Assembly: GCF_016698665.1 (NCBI RefSeq)
Contig: NZ_CP068046.1
Span: 248,001 to 312,000, forward strand
DNA: 64,000 nt
Reading direction: 5' to 3'
Source: Devosia rhizoryzae
GTDB taxonomy: Bacteria > Pseudomonadota > Alphaproteobacteria > Rhizobiales > Devosiaceae
Shown here: piece after piece, positions 18,806 through 27,369 of the stretch
How the letters are laid out: every line of letters starts with the position of its first letter
Position numbering within the stretch: position 1 is the first letter of the stretch
Made by a program: the position numbers and the translations under genes
Notes under the pieces: model-generated
The model's input: only the letters and a program-made list of their open reading frames with translations
Databases searched by the model: none
What the model was told of the DNA's origin: nothing

Positions 18806-20323
18806 CTATTGGCGATCGAGGAATTGACGGTAAGCGGGATTGTCGGTCTCGTTCCAGTAGGGGAAGCCGATTGCATCGATATGGGCAAAGAAGTCCCCTT
18901 GTGTCTCAGCTGGCACCTGGATGCCGACCAGCACGCGTCCATAGTCGGACCCATGGTTGCGATAGTGGAACAATGAAATGTTCCAGGCATCGTTCAGTCC
19001 TTCGAGAAATTTTAGGAGCGCGCCAGGACGTTCGGGGAACTGGAAGCGGAAGATCATCTCGTCATGGAGGCCGCCGACGCGGCCGCCGACCATGTGACGG
19101 ACGTGGAGCTTTGCGACTTCGTTGTCGGTCATGTCGGTGACATCGAGACCGTTGCTGGCGAGCAGCTCGATGATTTCGTGCTTTTCGGCATCACCATTGG
19201 CAAGCTTGATGCCGACGAAGATGCCGGCGCTGTTGCCGGGGGCGAAGCGGTAGTTGAACTCGGTGATGGCGCGGGCGCCGAGGAGGCGGATGAAGGCGCG
19301 GTAGGAGCCGGGGCGCTCGGGGATGGTGACGGCGAGGAGGGCTTCGGCGCGTTCGCCGATCTCGGCACGTTCGGCGACATAGCGCAGGCGATCGAAATTG
19401 ACGTTGGCGCCGGAGTTGATGGCGATCAGGGCGCCATCGGGGGCGGTGCCGTTGTCGATGTCGCGGCGCAGGCCGGCGAGGGCGAGGGCGCCGGCGGGTT
19501 CGGTGATGGCGCGATGGTCGTCAAAAATGTCCTTGATGGCGGCGCAGATTTCGTCGGCAGTGACGGTGACGATGCCGTCGAGAAGATCGCGGCAGAGCCG
19601 GAAGGTTTCGTCGCCCACCTGACGCACGGCGACGCCATCGGCAAAGAGCCCGACTTGGTCGAGCGGCACGGGCTTGCCGGCGGCGATGGCGGCCTTCATG
19701 GAGGCGGCTTCTTCGGGCTCCACACCAATGATGCGGATCTCGGGGCGGAGGAACTTGACGAAGCTGGCAATGCCAGCTGCGAGGCCACCGCCCCCGACGG
19801 GGATGTAGATGGCGCCGATCGGCTCGGGGTGCTGGCGCATGATTTCGAGGCCGACCGTGCCCTGGCCGGCAATGACATCGGGATCATCGAAGGGGTGGAC
19901 GAAGACGTAGCCATTTCGCTCGGCAAGAATCGAGGCATGGGCGGGGGCCGCGTCGAAACCATCGCCGAAGAGCACGACCTCGCCTCCAAGACGACGCACC
20001 GCGTTGACCTTGATCACCGGTGTCGTCGTCGGCATGACGATGACGGAGCGGATGCCAAGGCGGGTGGCGGAAAGGGCAACGCCCTGCGCGTGATTGCCGG
20101 CAGAAGCGCAGATGACTCCACGGGCGCGTTCTTCAGCGGTGAGATGGACGATGCGGTTATGGGCGCCGCGGATCTTGAAGGAAAAGACCGGCTGGAGGTC
20201 CTCGCGCTTGACGAGAATGTCGTGGCCAAGCCGCGTGGATAGCAGTTCCATGCGGTCGAGCGGGGTTTGCTCGGCGACGTCGTAAACCGAGGACGTCAGG
20301 ATCTTTTTGACATAGTCGGTCAT
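18806..20323 (-). CDS. ilvA: Biosynthetic threonine ammonia-lyase
   Basis: PLP enzyme that deaminates L-threonine to 2-oxobutanoate, the first step of isoleucine synthesis. The product is 505 residues from the ATG at 20323 (GGAG upstream); an in-frame codon at 20368 is rejected. The PLP lysine is K50 in FSFKIRGA, the phosphate loop is SAGNHAQG and the glycine-rich stretch is VGGGGLAAGI. The C-terminal half (about 330-505) carries two ACT-like regulatory modules (LLAVTIPERPGSYRAFIRL and MIFRFQFPERPGALLKFLE), as in the allosterically inhibited biosynthetic enzyme. It is divergent from the TetR gene. Confidence 0.95.
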   Translation of the reverse strand: MTDYVKKILTSSVYDVAEQTPLDRMELLSTRLGHDILVKREDLQPVFSFKIRGAHNRIVHLTAEERARGVICASAGNHAQGVALSATRLGIRSVIVMPTTTPVIKVNAVRRLGGEVVLFGDGFDAAPAHASILAERNGYVFVHPFDDPDVIAGQGTVGLEIMRQHPEPIGAIYIPVGGGGLAAGIASFVKFLRPEIRIIGVEPEEAASMKAAIAAGKPVPLDQVGLFADGVAVRQVGDETFRLCRDLLDGIVTVTADEICAAIKDIFDDHRAITEPAGALALAGLRRDIDNGTAPDGALIAINSGANVNFDRLRYVAERAEIGERAEALLAVTIPERPGSYRAFIRLLGARAITEFNYRFAPGNSAGIFVGIKLANGDAEKHEIIELLASNGLDVTDMTDNEVAKLHVRHMVGGRVGGLHDEMIFRFQFPERPGALLKFLEGLNDAWNISLFHYRNHGSDYGRVLVGIQVPAETQGDFFAHIDAIGFPYWNETDNPAYRQFLDRQ

Positions 20324-20425
20324 GGCCGCACTCCGTATTTTGCGGTGATGGACGCCTGCTGACAGCAAATGTCAACCGCAGGCGCTAGCACGAGTCATGC
20401 AGCGGCTGCAGGGCAACAATGCCTC

Positions 20426-20441
20426 AATCAAGTGATTGATT
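20426..20441. promoter_or_regulatory. Putative TetR operator
   Basis: A perfect inverted repeat AATCAA-GTGA-TTGATT is centred about 37 bases upstream of the TetR start and between it and the divergent ilvA. Size and position fit an autoregulatory TetR site. Binding is inferred only. Confidence 0.6.
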
Positions 20442-20470
20442 ATGTCTTGCCTGAGGCGTAGAGCGGCGGC

Positions 20471-21073
20471 ATGAGTGTAGAACAACAAAAGCGTGGATCG
20501 GGCGACGACCGGCGGGCGGCTATTGGCCGAGCGGCCCGTGAGATCATTGTCGAGAAAGGACTCGAAGGTCTGCGCACACGGGATATCGCGGCGCGGGTCG
20601 GCATCAATATCGCAACGCTGCATTACCACGTGCCGAGCAAGGAGGCTCTGGTCAGCCTCGTGGCGGAAACCATCCGCGACCAGTTCAAGCAACAGGCCGC
20701 GCGTCACCCACGCGAGGGCAAGACGGCGCTCGAACTCCTGCGCATGGAGTTCGACGACTTTGCCGAAACCATGGACGAGGCGCCCGACCTCATCATCCTA
20801 TTGGCTGAACTTACCGAGCGGGCGCGCCGGGATGTCGCTATCTCTGCCATCATGGCGCCGATGGGCAGCTACTGGCGCAGCCAACTGGCCGATATCCTGC
20901 GGCTCGGGATCGAAGACGGTTCGTTTCGCGCCGACATCGACCCTGTCTCAGGCGCACTTCTGATCACCGGGGCGCTCTCCGAACTAGCCCGCACGCGCGG
21001 CAAGTTCGGCCCGGCACCCCAACTTTTCGCTGAAATCGAGCGCGCCTTCGTGCGCCCGTCCAACAAGTCTTGA
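20471..21073 (+). CDS. TetR-family transcriptional regulator
   Basis: 200 residues. The N-terminal DNA-binding domain (about 14-62) has the usual pattern GRAAREIIVEKGLEGLRTRD, then IAARVGINIATLHYHVPSKE with the recognition helix. The C-terminal domain (about 75-195) is helical and probably binds a ligand or substrate of the adjacent pump. The MFS exporter begins 9 bases downstream, so this is a regulator-pump operon, likely self-repressed through the palindrome at 20426-20441. The inducer is unknown. Confidence 0.92.
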   Translation: MSVEQQKRGSGDDRRAAIGRAAREIIVEKGLEGLRTRDIAARVGINIATLHYHVPSKEALVSLVAETIRDQFKQQAARHPREGKTALELLRMEFDDFAETMDEAPDLIILLAELTERARRDVAISAIMAPMGSYWRSQLADILRLGIEDGSFRADIDPVSGALLITGALSELARTRGKFGPAPQLFAEIERAFVRPSNKS

Positions 21074-21082
21074 GGGACAATC

Positions 21083-22564
21083 ATGTCTAGCTATGGGGCC
21101 GCACCGGCCACTCCACCCGATCCGCGGCGCTGGCCGGCGCTGATCGTTCTGCTGATCGCCAATTTCATGAATCTGATCGATGTGACCATCGTCAACGTCG
21201 CCTTGCCATCGATGCGGGCTGGCCTGGGCGCAAGCGACAGCCAGATCGAATGGGTGGTGGCCGCTTTCGTCCTCGCCTTCGCATTGGGCCTGCTGCCGTT
21301 TGGGCGCCTGGGCGACATCGTGGGCCGCACCCAGATGTTCCTCTGGGGTGCAGTGGCCTTTACTGCGGCCTCGGCGCTGTGCGGCTTTTCGGGTTCGATC
21401 GAGATGCTGATCGCGGCGCGCGTGCTGCAGGGCCTAGCCGGCGCGATGATGGCGCCGCAGGTTTTGGCGATCGCGACCGTCACCTTCCCCCCGGAAGAAC
21501 GCGGTCAGGCATTCTCCCTCTTTGGTCTTTCGGCAGGTCTCGCCGCCGTTTGTGGCCCAATTTTGGGTGGCGTGTTGATCGATGCGCAATTGTTTGGGCT
21601 TGATTGGGAGCCTATTTTCCTCGTCAACGTGCCGATCGGCCTGATCGCCATCGTTGCCGGCTGGCTGGTGATCCCGCGCGTGCCTGGTCACCGGGAAATC
21701 CGCAACGACTATGTCGGCATCGGGCTTTTCGGCACCGGCATCGTCGCCATCGTCTACGGCATCGTCGAAGGTGAGCCTCTGGGTTGGCCGCTGTGGATCT
21801 GGGCGCTGATCGGCGCCGGTCTCGTGCTGATCGGCATGTTCTACCTTTGGCAGCGCCATAGGGCACAGCGCAACGAGCCGCAACTGCTCAACTATAGCCT
21901 CCTGCGCAACCGCGACTATATGTTCGGCGCCTTTGTGGTCACGATCTACGCATCGGGCATTCCGGGCATGTTCCTCGTGATCTCGCTGCTGCTGCAATCG
22001 GGCTTTGGCTTTACGCCGCTTGAATCGGGCCTCACCAATACGCCGTTCTCGGTGGGTGTGCTTCTGGCGTCGTTTATCGCTGCGCGCTTCGGGTCGCATT
22101 ATCTGCGGGCTCGTGTGGCGGTGGCGGGTGCGATGCTGGCGGGCGGCATTTTGTGGCTGCACTTCATCATCGACAATGCTGGCGCCACCATCGATAGCTG
22201 GAGCTTCTTGCCACCGCTGTTGATCGCAGGTGTTGGGCTTGGTACCGGCTTCTCGTCCTTGTTCCAGCTGGTGCTGCGCAATGTGCCGCCGCGCGATGCG
22301 GGTGCCGGGTCGGGTGCGTTGCAGGCGTTCCAGCAGGTGGGCGGCGCGGTGGGCGTGGCCGTGGTCGGACAGTTGTTCTTTACCCAGCTTGCTAGCAACT
22401 TTGCCGCTGGTGCAGCACCCAATGCGGCCTTCGCCGACGCCGCGGCGCTGGCGCTCTGGTATCAGGTCGCGTCCTTCGTCGTGGTGCTTCTTCTGGCCTT
22501 CCGCTTCCGGCCTTCCAAGCCGCAGGAACATGGCGGGCCAGCGCCGGTCGTGGTTGAAGCCTAA
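21083..22564 (+). CDS. MFS drug exporter, DHA2 (EmrB/QacA) type
   Basis: 493 residues with about 14 transmembrane segments. Motif A is FGRLGDIVGRTQMF between TM2 and TM3, and motif C is present in AGLAAVCGPILGGVLID. The first helix carries NFMNLIDVTIVNVALPSM, characteristic of the 14-TM DHA2 group that exports drugs or metabolites with the proton gradient. It follows TetR by 9 bases and is followed by a strong terminator. The substrate is unknown; the regulator pairing suggests induction by the exported compound. Confidence 0.93.
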   Translation: MSSYGAAPATPPDPRRWPALIVLLIANFMNLIDVTIVNVALPSMRAGLGASDSQIEWVVAAFVLAFALGLLPFGRLGDIVGRTQMFLWGAVAFTAASALCGFSGSIEMLIAARVLQGLAGAMMAPQVLAIATVTFPPEERGQAFSLFGLSAGLAAVCGPILGGVLIDAQLFGLDWEPIFLVNVPIGLIAIVAGWLVIPRVPGHREIRNDYVGIGLFGTGIVAIVYGIVEGEPLGWPLWIWALIGAGLVLIGMFYLWQRHRAQRNEPQLLNYSLLRNRDYMFGAFVVTIYASGIPGMFLVISLLLQSGFGFTPLESGLTNTPFSVGVLLASFIAARFGSHYLRARVAVAGAMLAGGILWLHFIIDNAGATIDSWSFLPPLLIAGVGLGTGFSSLFQLVLRNVPPRDAGAGSGALQAFQQVGGAVGVAVVGQLFFTQLASNFAAGAAPNAAFADAAALALWYQVASFVVVLLLAFRFRPSKPQEHGGPAPVVVEA

Positions 22565-22568
22565 ACAA

Positions 22569-22594
22569 AAGGGCCGCTTCAAGGAGCGGCCCTT
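22569..22594. terminator. Bidirectional intrinsic terminator between the MFS gene and argB
   Basis: A perfect 10-base stem AAGGGCCGCT-N6-AGCGGCCCTT lies between two convergent genes (stops at 22564 and 22618). A and T runs flank it (CAAAA on the left, CCTTATT on the right), so it can work from both directions. Confidence 0.85.
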
Positions 22595-22617
22595 ATTCAT
22601 TGGTGAACTGGATAGTC

Positions 22618-23520
22618 CTAGCGGACGATCAGGGTGCCGGCGCCGAATTCGGTGAAGAGCTCGACAAGCACCACATGCGGCTGCTTGCCGTTGAGGATGA
22701 CGACGCCTTCGACGCCGTTATCGAGGGCTTCGAGGCAGGTTTCGACCTTGGGGATCATGCCGCCTGAAATGGTGCCATCGGCGATCAGGGACTTGGCTTC
22801 GCGCACAGATAGCTCGGGGATGAGCTGGCCGTCGCGATCAAGGACGCCGGGCACGTCGGTGAGGAACAAGAGGCGCTTGGCGCCGAGCGAGCCGGCAATG
22901 GCACCGGCAAAGGTATCGGCGTTGATGTTGTAGGTATTGCCGTCGCGGCCGGGAGCGACCGGGGCGATCACCGGGATCATCTCGGAACGGGCAAGGAGAT
23001 CGAGGAGAGTGCGGTCGACTTCAACGGGCTCGCCGACAAAGCCAAGGTCGAGCACGCGCTCGATGTTGGAGCCGGGATCGCGAATGGTCTTTTCGGCCTT
23101 CTTGGCGAAGACCATGTTGCCGTCCTTGCCGCAAAGGCCGATGGCCCATTCGCCTTCGGCATTGATCAGGGCGACGATTTCCTTGTTGATCGAGCCGGCC
23201 AAAACCATTTCCACCACTTCCATGGTGCGCTGGTCGGTGACGCGGAGGCCGCCCTCGAACTTGGATTCAATGCCGAGGTTCTTCAGCATCGAGGCGATCT
23301 GCGGACCGCCGCCGTGGACGACGATGGGATTGACCTTGGATTGCTTGAGCAGGGCGATGTCGCGAGCAAAGGCCTGGCCGAGCTTCTGGTCGCCCATGGC
23401 GTGGCCACCATATTTCACCACGACGGTCTTGCCCTCGTAGCGTTGCATGTACGGCAGGGCCTGGGCCAGGATGCCGGCATCATGGCTGAAGCGGTCCGTT
23501 TCGGAGGCGTCGTTGGACAT
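22618..23520 (-). CDS. argB: Acetylglutamate kinase
   Basis: Phosphorylates N-acetyl-L-glutamate, the second step of arginine synthesis. 300 residues of the amino-acid kinase fold. Landmarks are [19 protein letters not shown], the substrate-binding [37 protein letters not shown] and [11 protein letters not shown], with [14 protein letters not shown] near the C-terminus. The N-terminal helix (about 1-25) is the extension found in hexameric, arginine-inhibited NAGK, so feedback control is likely. It appears to be a lone gene. Confidence 0.96.
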   Translation of the reverse strand: MSNDASETDRFSHDAGILAQALPYMQRYEGKTVVVKYGGHAMGDQKLGQAFARDIALLKQSKVNPIVVHGGGPQIASMLKNLGIESKFEGGLRVTDQRTMEVVEMVLAGSINKEIVALINAEGEWAIGLCGKDGNMVFAKKAEKTIRDPGSNIERVLDLGFVGEPVEVDRTLLDLLARSEMIPVIAPVAPGRDGNTYNINADTFAGAIAGSLGAKRLLFLTDVPGVLDRDGQLIPELSVREAKSLIADGTISGGMIPKVETCLEALDNGVEGVVILNGKQPHVVLVELFTEFGAGTLIVR

Positions 23521-23675
23521 GGGCGGGGGGAGCTCCGGTTGGTGGGCCGCTGGGGTGAAAGCGATCTAAAACATTTTGGGCGACGATGAAATCGTCTTTG
23601 CCGACATTTTCATGGCGGGATGATCCCTTTTTGCGCCCGGTGCGTTATGCTCGATATCCGGGAGGGCAATCCCAC

Positions 23676-24227
23676 ATGCCAACGTCATCCGCCAGCGCGG
23701 ATATCGCTGACCTTATCACGCGCTGTTCGCTGCGCGACCGTGGGGCGTTTCGCACCCTCTATAACCGCACCAGTGCGAAACTTTTCGGCGTGGTGCTCCG
23801 TATCTTGAGGGACAGAGCGGAGGCCGAAGAGGCGATCCAGGAAGTCTATGTCAAGATCTGGCAGCGGGCCGATCGGTTCGTTGCAGGACAGTACAGCCCG
23901 ATCAGCTGGCTCGTGGCGGTGGCGCGCAATCATGCGCTCGATATCGTGCGGGCGCGGCGGCCGGCCAGCCAGGAGCTCGACGAGGCGATGGAGATCGCCG
24001 ACGAAGGGCCAAGCCCGGAAACGCTGGTGGGTGCCAGCGAAGATGGGCAACGAATAGAAGCCTGCATGGCTCAGCTGGAGCCGGACCGGGCGGAGGCCGT
24101 AAAGGGTGCTTACCTTGACGGCTATAGTTATGAAGAATTGGCAGAGCGCTATGCTGTGCCCTTGAATACGATGCGAACCTGGCTGCGACGCAGCCTGATC
24201 AAACTGAGAGAGTGTCTGACGGCATGA
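23676..24227 (+). CDS. ECF RNA polymerase sigma factor
   Basis: 183 residues from the ATG at 23676 with GGAGG 10 bases upstream; an in-frame start at 23586 would add 30 residues and is rejected. Region 2 (about 22-95) includes AEEAIQEVYVKIW and SWLVAVARNHALDIVRAR. Region 4 (about 130-180) includes GYSYEELAERYAVPLNTMRT, then WLRRSLIKLRECL. The length and the partner fit the SigK-like ECF group. It overlaps the anti-sigma gene by 4 bases (ATGA). I cannot recognise an autoregulated ECF promoter upstream with confidence. Confidence 0.92.
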   Translation: MPTSSASADIADLITRCSLRDRGAFRTLYNRTSAKLFGVVLRILRDRAEAEEAIQEVYVKIWQRADRFVAGQYSPISWLVAVARNHALDIVRARRPASQELDEAMEIADEGPSPETLVGASEDGQRIEACMAQLEPDRAEAVKGAYLDGYSYEELAERYAVPLNTMRTWLRRSLIKLRECLTA

Positions 24228-24928
24228 GCGACGAGCGGGGCATAGACGGGGACGAGGGGCGCCACACGATGGTCGCCGAATACGTCCTGGGCCTGCTCGG
24301 GCCGGAAGCGCATCGGCGCGCCGAGCGCCTGATCGAGGCCGATCCGCGGCTTAGGGCGGAGCGGGATTTCTGGATGGCGCGGTTTTCGTCGTTCGATGCG
24401 GATTACGCGGAAGCTGCGCCGCCGGCGCGGGTGATCGAGAGGATCGAGAGCCGACTGTTTGGCGCCGAACGCAAGACCAGCTGGATGGACAGCCTGATGC
24501 TGTGGCGCGGGCTGGCAGCGGGGGCGCTCGCGGTGGCGGTGATTGCCATCGGCGTCAACGTCATGGAGCCGCGGCAGGATGTTTCGGCATTGACAACGCA
24601 GCTTGTCGCGGCCTTGCAGGCCGAGGGCAGCGATGTGCAGTTCGTCGCGCTTTATGATGGCGCTGGCACGGTGCGGCTAACGGCGCTTTCGGGCGAGCCG
24701 GTGGATGATCGCGACCTCGAACTTTGGGCGATCCAGGGTGGGAACGATCCGATTTCCATGGGTGTGATCCCGGTGAACGAGCGGTCGTCAGTGCCGCTGA
24801 GCGACACCGTGAGGGCAGGCTGGGGCGAGGGGTCGGTGCTGGCGATTACGCTGGAGCCAAAGGGCGGCGCGCCGGGCGGCATTCCGAGTGGGCCGATCGT
24901 GGCGTCCGGCGAAGTGCATCAGATCTAG
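24224..24928 (+). CDS. Membrane anti-sigma factor, RskA-like
   Basis: 235 residues from the ATG at 24224, inside the sigma stop; a GTG at 24212 is the alternative. The cytoplasmic N-terminus (about 1-90) has an anti-sigma-like helical domain (VAEYVLGLLGPEAHRRAERL) without the HxxxCxxC zinc motif. One TM lies at about 93-113, and the C-terminal domain (about 115-235) has the RskA pattern LELWAIQGGNDPISMGVI and a GSVLAITLEPKGG segment. It should sequester the adjacent ECF sigma until an external signal triggers proteolysis. The signal is unknown. Confidence 0.9.
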   Translation: MSDERGIDGDEGRHTMVAEYVLGLLGPEAHRRAERLIEADPRLRAERDFWMARFSSFDADYAEAAPPARVIERIESRLFGAERKTSWMDSLMLWRGLAAGALAVAVIAIGVNVMEPRQDVSALTTQLVAALQAEGSDVQFVALYDGAGTVRLTALSGEPVDDRDLELWAIQGGNDPISMGVIPVNERSSVPLSDTVRAGWGEGSVLAITLEPKGGAPGGIPSGPIVASGEVHQI

Positions 24929-24944
24929 TCGTTTGAGTGCCACG

Positions 24945-24991
24945 CCCTCGTCCTTCGAGGCTACACTGCGCTTCGCACCTCAGGATGAGGG
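24945..24991. repeat. Type B intergenic palindrome (CCTCGTCCTTCGAGG / CCTCAGGATGAGG), copy 1
   Basis: CCCTCGTCCTTCGAGGC at the left is mirrored, with a few mismatches, by CACCTCAGGATGAGGG at the right. A GCGCTTCGC centre can form its own small loop. It lies between convergent genes (anti-sigma and tilS). A related copy is at 38985-39034. Confidence 0.7.
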
Positions 24992-25013
24992 CTACTCGCG
25001 GTTGAGTAGGGCA

Positions 25014-26288
25014 TCAGTCGATCAAAAGCTCGACTTTTACCCGCTCGTCGAATGACCAGCCGCCCAGGGCCAGCATGCTCCCTTCGGCGTCGCGGACCAG
25101 GGGCGCGGTGCGGATGGCTTCGGCTGGGGTCGTGACCTTGAAGCCGAGGACGTCTTCGAGGCGGTGGCGCGGGAGATGGTCGGCGGCCGCAGCCGTGAGG
25201 CCGATTTCGTCGGACGTGTTGGTGATGAGGAAACGCTGGTCCCAAACGAGCTGGCTGCCCGGGGGAAGGGCGGCGTCGGACGGAAGGGCGCGGCCGGGCT
25301 CGCGCGAGATGACGATGTGTTCGTCCTTGAGCCGGGTAACGGCGCCGAGCAGCGTGGCGGCACGGGGAAGATCGTTGGCGAGGATCTGGTCGTAGAGGCG
25401 CTCGACCTGACCCAGGGCACGTGGTTTTTGGCGACCACCGACGATGTTGAGCACGCGGCCGAGCACACGGCGCCCGATGGCGGGGCTGAGCGCGGCGAAG
25501 GTGTCGCGGGCGAGCGAAGCGGCACCGAAACCGTCGAGGGTGACCATCTGCGTGAAAGCGAGATCGGTCACCTGCGCAAGGGCGGCATCCGCTTCGGCCA
25601 TGCGGCTGGCGAAGCGGGAAAGAGCCGCGCTATCGAGACCTTCGGCGGCAAGGCTGGGCAGGAGTTGGCGCCAGCGGACGCGTTCATAGCTGGGGTCGTC
25701 ATTGCTGGGATCGCGTGCCGGGCTGAGGCCGGCAGCGTCGACAACGGCGGCCAAGGCGGTGGGCTCTACGTCGAGTAGGGGACGGAAAACGGGAACGCCT
25801 TCAACCGCAGAAAGTGCGGTCATGGCCTTGAGGCCCTCGATGCCGCTGCCATGGGCCAGGCGCATCAGCACGGTTTCTGCCTGGTCGGCACGATGATGTG
25901 CGGTCAGCAGCATGGTGGCGCCGTCCGCAGTCATGGCCTCCGCGATAAGGCGGTAGCGCGCCTGGCGGGCAGCTTCCTGAAGGCCGGTCTGGGGCTTTTC
26001 GCCGGTCCATTCCAGACCGCGGGCGGGGATGCCGAGAGATGCGGCGGCGGCGAGAACCATGGCAACTTCGTCGCGCGCTTCGTTACGGAAGCCATGGTCG
26101 AGGCTATAGACGAAAACTTGCGGCGGACGGTCGACACTTGTGGCCCAGCGTTGCGCCAGGAGCATCAGCGCCAGGCTGTCTGGCCCGCCGGAGACGGCGA
26201 GGCCAATGGCCCTCTGGTTGGCGGCCGGCGCGAAGAGGCGCGCCAGCACATCGATGTCACCCAGGTCGGGTGTCAGGCTGGCGGGCAT
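25014..26288 (-). CDS. tilS: tRNA(Ile)-lysidine synthase
   Basis: Converts C34 of tRNA-Ile(CAU) to lysidine, an essential decoding modification. 424 residues. The PP-loop ATP site is SGGPDS (33-38), followed by YSLDHGFRNEA, GLQEAARQARYRL and the catalytic loop TAHHRADQAETVLMRL. The C-terminal region (about 330-424) is the substrate-recognition domain. The start overlaps the end of cpoB by 16 bases. The order pal-cpoB-tilS is the usual distal part of alphaproteobacterial tol-pal loci. Confidence 0.95.
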   Translation of the reverse strand: MPASLTPDLGDIDVLARLFAPAANQRAIGLAVSGGPDSLALMLLAQRWATSVDRPPQVFVYSLDHGFRNEARDEVAMVLAAAASLGIPARGLEWTGEKPQTGLQEAARQARYRLIAEAMTADGATMLLTAHHRADQAETVLMRLAHGSGIEGLKAMTALSAVEGVPVFRPLLDVEPTALAAVVDAAGLSPARDPSNDDPSYERVRWRQLLPSLAAEGLDSAALSRFASRMAEADAALAQVTDLAFTQMVTLDGFGAASLARDTFAALSPAIGRRVLGRVLNIVGGRQKPRALGQVERLYDQILANDLPRAATLLGAVTRLKDEHIVISREPGRALPSDAALPPGSQLVWDQRFLITNTSDEIGLTAAAADHLPRHRLEDVLGFKVTTPAEAIRTAPLVRDAEGSMLALGGWSFDERVKVELLID

Positions 26289-27217
26289 TCGGCCTTGGCC
26301 TTTTCTTCGGCGAGGCGGGCCTGGAACGCTGGGATGATTTCGGGATAGCGCGTGCTGACCTCGGCAAAGGTGCGGCAGGCGGTTTCGCGTTCGCCGACGC
26401 CGGCCAGCGATACGCCGAGCTTCATCAGAATATCGGGGGCACGCGGATGGTCAGGCGCTTTTTGGTAGGCTTCTACCAGAACGTCGGCCGCCTCGGCATA
26501 GGAGGATTGGGCGATCAGGGCCTCGCCCCGCCAATTGGCGGCGTCGACGAGCTGCGGATTGTCCGGATAGAGCTCCATGAACTGGCCGAACTGCTCTTCG
26601 GCGAAGTCATAGTCACCGGCGACCAGCGCTTCGTAGCCAGCGCGGAATTGGGCGTCGGCATCGGCATTGCCGCTGGGATTGGCTGCGGGATCAAAGGCGA
26701 GGTCGAGCGGTTGGCCGGTGGCCAGATCAACGCCGCCGGCTGCGTTTGTGCCGACAAGCGGATCGGCCGATTCGCCGGCAGTGCCGTCATCGAAGGTCGG
26801 GTCGAACTCCACTTCGCCGGGGAGGGGCTGGACGCCTTGGGCAGGAATTTCGGTGGCGGGCGCAGCATCGTCCGGGGAGGCCGGTGTCTGCGGCGCGGCG
26901 GCAGGCTGGGAGGCGGCTGCGCCGTTTTGTGCTTCCTGCAGGCGGTTGAGGATTTCCTGCATCTGGGTGAGCTGGAAGGTCAGCCCCTCCATCTGCCCGT
27001 TGAGCGAACGGATCTGCTCTTCAAGCTGCTGGACGCGCACCATGAGCTGGGCGCTGTCGGCCTGGGCGACAAGGATGCGGTCGCCATTGGTGAAACTCAG
27101 GCCGCTCAGCTCCCCAGGAAGGTTCTGAGCCATTGTGGCCTGGGCACCAACGCCGAAGGCCATGGCCAGCGCGCATAAGGCGGCGCGGCCCTTTCTTGCG
27201 AGGGGATTTGCGATCAA
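26273..27217 (-). CDS. cpoB: CpoB/YbgF, Tol-Pal coordinating periplasmic protein
   Basis: 314 residues from TTG at 27217, chosen because GGAGG sits 5 bases upstream. The signal peptide (about 1-30) ends in ATMAQ. A coiled coil follows (about 48-90; AQLMVRVQQLEEQIRSLNGQ), then a Pro/Ala-rich linker, then a tetratricopeptide domain (about 185-310; QFRAGYEALVAGDYDFAEEQ). This order is that of CpoB, which coordinates peptidoglycan synthesis with Tol-Pal constriction. It is followed by the overlapping tilS and separated from pal by a strong terminator, so it needs its own promoter or readthrough. Confidence 0.93.
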   Translation of the reverse strand: MIANPLARKGRAALCALAMAFGVGAQATMAQNLPGELSGLSFTNGDRILVAQADSAQLMVRVQQLEEQIRSLNGQMEGLTFQLTQMQEILNRLQEAQNGAAASQPAAAPQTPASPDDAAPATEIPAQGVQPLPGEVEFDPTFDDGTAGESADPLVGTNAAGGVDLATGQPLDLAFDPAANPSGNADADAQFRAGYEALVAGDYDFAEEQFGQFMELYPDNPQLVDAANWRGEALIAQSSYAEAADVLVEAYQKAPDHPRAPDILMKLGVSLAGVGERETACRTFAEVSTRYPEIIPAFQARLAEEKAKAECPPA

Positions 27218-27284
27218 GCCGGCCTCCGGAATTGTTGATCATCAGCAGATGGGTGTTCGGGGCTCGGCGATAAAGAGCAATCAA

Positions 27285-27328
27285 GTCAAAAAGAAAGCGC
27301 CCGGACCATTTTGTGGTTCCGGGCGCTT
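27285..27328 (-). terminator. Intrinsic terminator of pal
   Basis: On the minus strand, an 11-base perfect stem AAGCGCCCGGA/TCCGGGCGCTT is followed by TTTCTTTTT. It lies about 42 bases beyond the pal stop and ahead of the cpoB ribosome site, so pal ends here. Confidence 0.9.
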
Positions 27329-27369
27329 GCGGGGTTCCAGCTTGGCTGGAAGGATGCTCCGGGAGGAGC

